Of a stretch of 64,000 nucleotides of DNA, positions 60,737-64,000 are shown one piece after another (position 1 is the first letter of the stretch; the number at the start of each line of letters is the position of its first letter). Source of the stretch: Pterobdella sp. o SKG-2022 (lineage: Eukaryota > Annelida > Clitellata > Hirudinida > Piscicolidae); contig OZ038320.1 of the NCBI GenBank assembly GCA_964035795.1, positions 15,114,030 through 15,178,029 of the forward strand, read 5' to 3'. Under the pieces are notes generated by a model. It was not told the DNA's origin, made no database searches, and saw nothing but the letters and a program-made list of their open reading frames with translations. The translations under genes were made by a program, and so were the position numbers.

Positions 60737-61480
60737 TTATTCTTTGTGCAAACCAGTTTCTCTAGCGTTGTGGGCATGCAGGACCGCCACCGCTTCTTCA
60801 ACCTTAATAGATTCGCCGTGTATTAATAAGAAATATTTCAAAAATAATATCAAAAAACCTTCGCTCTAAGAGACTCTTTAGACTCGAGCATATGGAGAAG
60901 TTCAGCATTATCAATTTCTAACAACATACCAGTGATCTTACCGGCCATATCCGGATACATGATGTGAATAAGGGGGAATAACCTTTCACCTAACAACTGT
61001 TTTTGCTCTTGAGGTGATGCTTCGGCTAACTGAGATGAAGTAAGTGGTTCTTGACCAGTGCTGATTAGAGCTTGAGTTTGAATTTGACCAGGGCCAGGCA
61101 TTCCTTTGTGATTCTTCATTGCTTGAAAAACTGGCATTGTAGCTCGCATGTTCATAGAAGCAGTTGGAATAGATTGTATGGGCTGCCTAGTCATTGCTTG
61201 ATGGCCTACAGAACGCCCAACTAATTGTGCAGAACGAGGTTGCATAGTGCGAGGTTGTCTTATCTGCAGGTTTGTACTAATTGGATAGACACCTGCAGTA
61301 ATGATTATAAATAATATTGAAAAAATTCTATTAGATTCTTAATGTTCAATCACTTTGTTGTTGAGGCCTTAGTCCTTGACTATTCCACCTATGATGTCGG
61401 TAATTGAAACTTGGCCTCAAAAGTTGTCCTGTCGGCATCATTACACTTTGAGGCCCATATAAATTCACCGAACCATTTGT
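60737..61480 (-). CDS. PABPC1-like: cytoplasmic poly(A)-binding protein, last three exons
   Basis: Exons 61480-61354, 61292-60859 and 60802-60737 join without phase error and end at a TAA (60739-60737). The first two encode the Pro/Gln/Met-rich linker ([40 protein letters not shown]) and then the MLLE (PABC) domain: [64 protein letters not shown]; the last exon gives [25 protein letters not shown]. KITGMLLE is the peptide-binding signature that recruits PAM2 proteins such as eRF3 and PAIP. PABP coats mRNA poly(A) tails and promotes translation. The four RRM domains must lie upstream and are not in the window up to 64000. The introns are tiny (56 and 61 bases). Confidence 0.92.
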
Positions 61481-61649
61481 CTGTAAAAAATTTTTTGCAT
61501 TTATTGAAATTAATGTTTTTAAAAATTGAATAAATTTGAATGCTTCTTTTAAATATAAAAAAATTTAACAAAGATAACTAAAAAGAAACAGAATGATTAT
61601 GAGCAACTAGATAGCAAAATTACCAAACAACTTTAAATCCCACCACTTT
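61481..61649. other. start of a PABP intron
   Basis: Sequence upstream of the first visible PABP exon; no further exon recognised. Confidence 0.4.
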
Positions 61650-61870
61650 CACTTATTGTGTCATGCAAACAAGTGCTTGCAGGCATGTTGAGGTAGAGGG
61701 CAAGTGAGAACAAGGTGGAGCATTAAAAACATGGTCCTAATTAGTAAGCAATGACCTTAGAATAATGAAACTCAAACCTGAACTTATCCAAGACTTATTG
61801 TGGATAAGAGCCATTATGAAACCCCGTCCAACCCATGCTAGCATGGGACCGGACGCAAAACGATGATTAT
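61650..61870 (+). mobile_element. LINE/SINE 3' end with ACCCATGCTAGCATGG motif
   Basis: The end reads GTCCAACCCATGCTAGCATG, GGACCGGACG and AAACGATGATTAT. This hairpin-containing 3' tail (CCATGCTAGCATGG is self-complementary) followed by ACGATGAT-type repeats is widespread in invertebrate non-LTR elements. The upstream 150 bases have basic LINE C-terminus-like frames. The class cannot be fixed from one copy. Confidence 0.55.
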
Positions 61871-62069
61871 AGCATTTCGCTAGGCAAAAAAAACTCACTG
61901 ATTTGTTACAAGTTAACTTGAAAAAAGAAACGATCCCTTAAGCTTTCAAGAGGCTACCATTGTGTGTATATACTAAAAAAATGTAACAAGCAATCATGCT
62001 GCAAACTGAGCGGGTACTTATCTTCTTTTAATTACAAGAAAGGTCTTGGCTTTTGTATTCTTTAAACAA

Positions 62070-62830
62070 GATCATCTACCAGAGAATCAATACAGATTCC
62101 ATGCTGGTCGAGAAACAATTGGCATCATCATTGCAGCATGCAAACTTCAAGAGAAAAGTATGGAGTAATGACAGGATCTTTGTTCGAATTTTATTGATCG
62201 TTTGATTCAACGAGCAAAAATAGCTTTTGGGAAAACCTGACAAAGATTGATTGTTCAAGAAGTTCACTTTTTTCATGATATCATGGCAGTTAGAGTGCTC
62301 AACGATGATGGCAGCTGAGAGCTTTTCTAGGCAACCAACAGAGTCAAGCAAGGCTGTCATTGTCCCAACACTGTTCAGCCTAACGTTTGAAGCTTATAAA
62401 GTTAATTCACCTCACATTATCATAAGACATCGATGCCATGAGAAACTTTTCAACCTCTGATTTCTACAAGGAATTACAAAATTCAATGAGGCCGAAACTA
62501 GAGATCTTCTTTTTGCTGATTATGTGCTCAACTAAACAAGAGATGCAACATGAGAAACCAGTTTTCAACCATATATAACTTCGGTATCACCATCAATACC
62601 AAAAAGACAGAAGTGATGTTTTAACTGGCTCCAAATAATTCCTAGAACGTACCTCCCAGTTTAGTAAAGGAACAGAGTGTACAGACAGTTGATAACTTCA
62701 CTTATTTCAAAAGCACACTCTCTTTTCTCAAACATTAATGATAAGGTTATGAACTGTGATTCCAAAGCCAGTGGTGCTTTTGAAAGATCGATGAAGTTTG
62801 GATAGGAGAAAAATTTTACAGTTGACAGAA
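62070..62830 (+). mobile_element. LINE RT fragment
   Basis: The + strand reads SNFIDRLIQRAKIAFGKT (block 3), VHFFHDIMAVRVLNDDG, TNRVKQGCHCPNTVQPNV (corresponding to TNGVKQGCVLAPTLFSL), SSFC-stop-LCAQLN (from LLFADDCALN), FGITINTKKTEVMF and VQTVDNFTYFKSTLS. The YADD-equivalent is destroyed. It lies antisense to the PABP gene, probably in one of its introns. Confidence 0.8.
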
Positions 62831-63285
62831 GTCTTGAATTCAGCGAAGCAAAGACAGGTCTTTTACTATGTCTTTGTTTTAGCTTCTGCTCTCTCTTGTC
62901 TTCCAATATTCTTTAGTCATTCCTACGGCCTTCATAACAATATGCTTTTTTGTCGCCTGTATCACTGTGACGCAAAAACATCCGTGCAGTGGTTTGTCTC
63001 TTCTTTGTTGGTTTTTATCGACGAGTTCAGTCTCGACTTCTTTGTCTGCAGATCACGTTTCATCCAATCCCATACCAGTCGTTTGGTTGCTTTAAACTTT
63101 ACAGTTGACAGGTTGTCATGATAATAGATGATTAGATGAGTTTATTGTGCTGGGTCCAGGCACAGCAAAATTAGATTTTCGCCTATGTTATCGTCACTTA
63201 TAACGATGAAGAACAGCCGCTGGAGAAAAAAAGACGCACTGAGATCCTCGGCATCCGCTCTGCTGAAGTCAAGTAGCTGCTTTAA
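62831..63285. other. no gene recognised
   Basis: A 107-codon + frame (62798-63121) spans the end of the RT fragment and this stretch but shows no known motif here. Confidence 0.4.
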
Positions 63286-64000
63286 TGCAAGAGCATAAAA
63301 CTGAAATTTTGGAGGGTAGTCAAGTTAGTAAGACAAGATTTGGTGGATTTTGAAAAGCACCACTGCGATGCCTAAGACCGAAAATGCCCAAATTATTAAG
63401 AAAAACGGCATTAACTATGCTAGTTCACAACAGAAGGCTAACGCCTTTGTGAAACTCTAACATAATGTGAGCTTCCTCAAACCAAACAAGGAAGACAGGC
63501 TTGAAGAAGATACTAAAAGACCTTTTCAGGTGTGTGCGGTGACTTTACTTTTGGCGAAGTTCAGGCTGTTACCAAGAATTCCTCGAAAGTGACTGGCTCC
63601 AACGAAACACACTCCAGATTTCTCCACCTTTTGGGTTCTATAGCTGTCAACGGATCTTCAATCTTTTTTGGTTGTTAACGAAAATTCCACAAGCTTGGGG
63701 ATTAGCAGTCATCAGGCCAGTCCACAAAACTGGAAGACAGACAGTTACTGAAAAATCTCGCTTCAACAGTGATGAAGGTGATAGAAAGGCTCATTACAAA
63801 CCACTTCCACTTCATAGTAGAAATGAGCAATCTCTTTATAGAGCACCAGATGGGCTATTAATCTAGCCACAGTACAGTGGATCAGCTGATCCACCTATCC
63901 CAATTATTCAGCTATGGGTTTCAGAGCAAGCCAATAAACAAGACTCTACTAGCTTCTATCGACTACTCTAAAGTCTACCGCAAGGTATGGCCTGATACAC
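63286..64000 (+). mobile_element. jockey-like LINE RT, runs off the window
   Basis: The + strand reads FWRVVKLVRQDLVDFEKHHC, FTFGEVQAVTKNSSKVTGSN (the EV..A......KA.G.D block), WGLAVIRPVHKTGRQ and NLASTVMKVIERLITNHFHF (P..SKV.ERL..N.L), then STVDQLIHLSQLFSYGFQSK and TLLASIDYSKVYRKVWPDT (block 3, DFSKAYDKVWR). It resembles jockey/CR1-superfamily polymerases and is truncated by the window end. Frameshifts occur near 63670 and 63790. Confidence 0.78.

Overview
The window is AT-rich animal nuclear DNA (about two-thirds A+T by eye) with spliced protein genes and a dense layer of decayed transposable elements. Three host genes can be assembled exon by exon with GT..AG introns and consistent phases: a complete TRPV-type cation channel (+ strand, 8249-35301), the 3' part of a leucine-rich-repeat/EF-hand gene of the LRRC74 type (- strand, 53674-48722) and the last three exons of a cytoplasmic poly(A)-binding protein (- strand, 61480-60737). 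A channel with ankyrin repeats plus TRP domain, a PABP with MLLE domain, tRNA-derived SINEs, piggyBac, Tc1/mariner, MULE and several LINE clades all point to a metazoan, most likely an invertebrate; I cannot name the phylum from sequence alone.

Layout. 1-8248: LINE debris, a truncated Tc1/mariner and a foldback repeat. 8249-35301: the TRPV gene. Intron 2 (5.7 kb) holds a foldback element, a LINE 5' end, two inverted MULE fragments and a noticeably GC-richer fragment of a LINE with an R2-like endonuclease domain. Intron 9 holds a piggyBac element with perfect terminal repeats and TTAA target-site copies, itself invaded by an L2/CR1-like LINE. Intron 10 (13.1 kb) is a stack of insertions: LINEs, a SINE, an RT element that appears split by an Asn-rich LINE, which is in turn split by a second piggyBac. 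36000-48430: LINE copies, SINEs, a 19-bp minisatellite and an RPL8 (uL2) retropseudogene joined to a LINE. 48722-53674: the LRR gene, with LINE fragments in its introns. 54470-60300: LINE and SINE remains around a 200-base assembly gap. 60737-61480: PABP 3' exons. 61500-64000: more LINE fragments running off the window.

No operon, CRISPR array, rRNA or clearly functional tRNA gene was seen. The host genes share no obvious pathway. What stands out is the insertion history: two related piggyBac families, a dispersed foldback (MITE-like) family with a shared GAAGCTTCGTG core, a tRNA-Ile-like SINE sharing its tail with the local L2/CR1-like LINEs, an AT-extreme LINE carrying a CCCH zinc finger, and LINE copies with internal deletions rather than simple 5' truncations. 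Element boundaries are by-eye estimates unless terminal repeats are stated. All family assignments are from recognised motifs, not from database searches.
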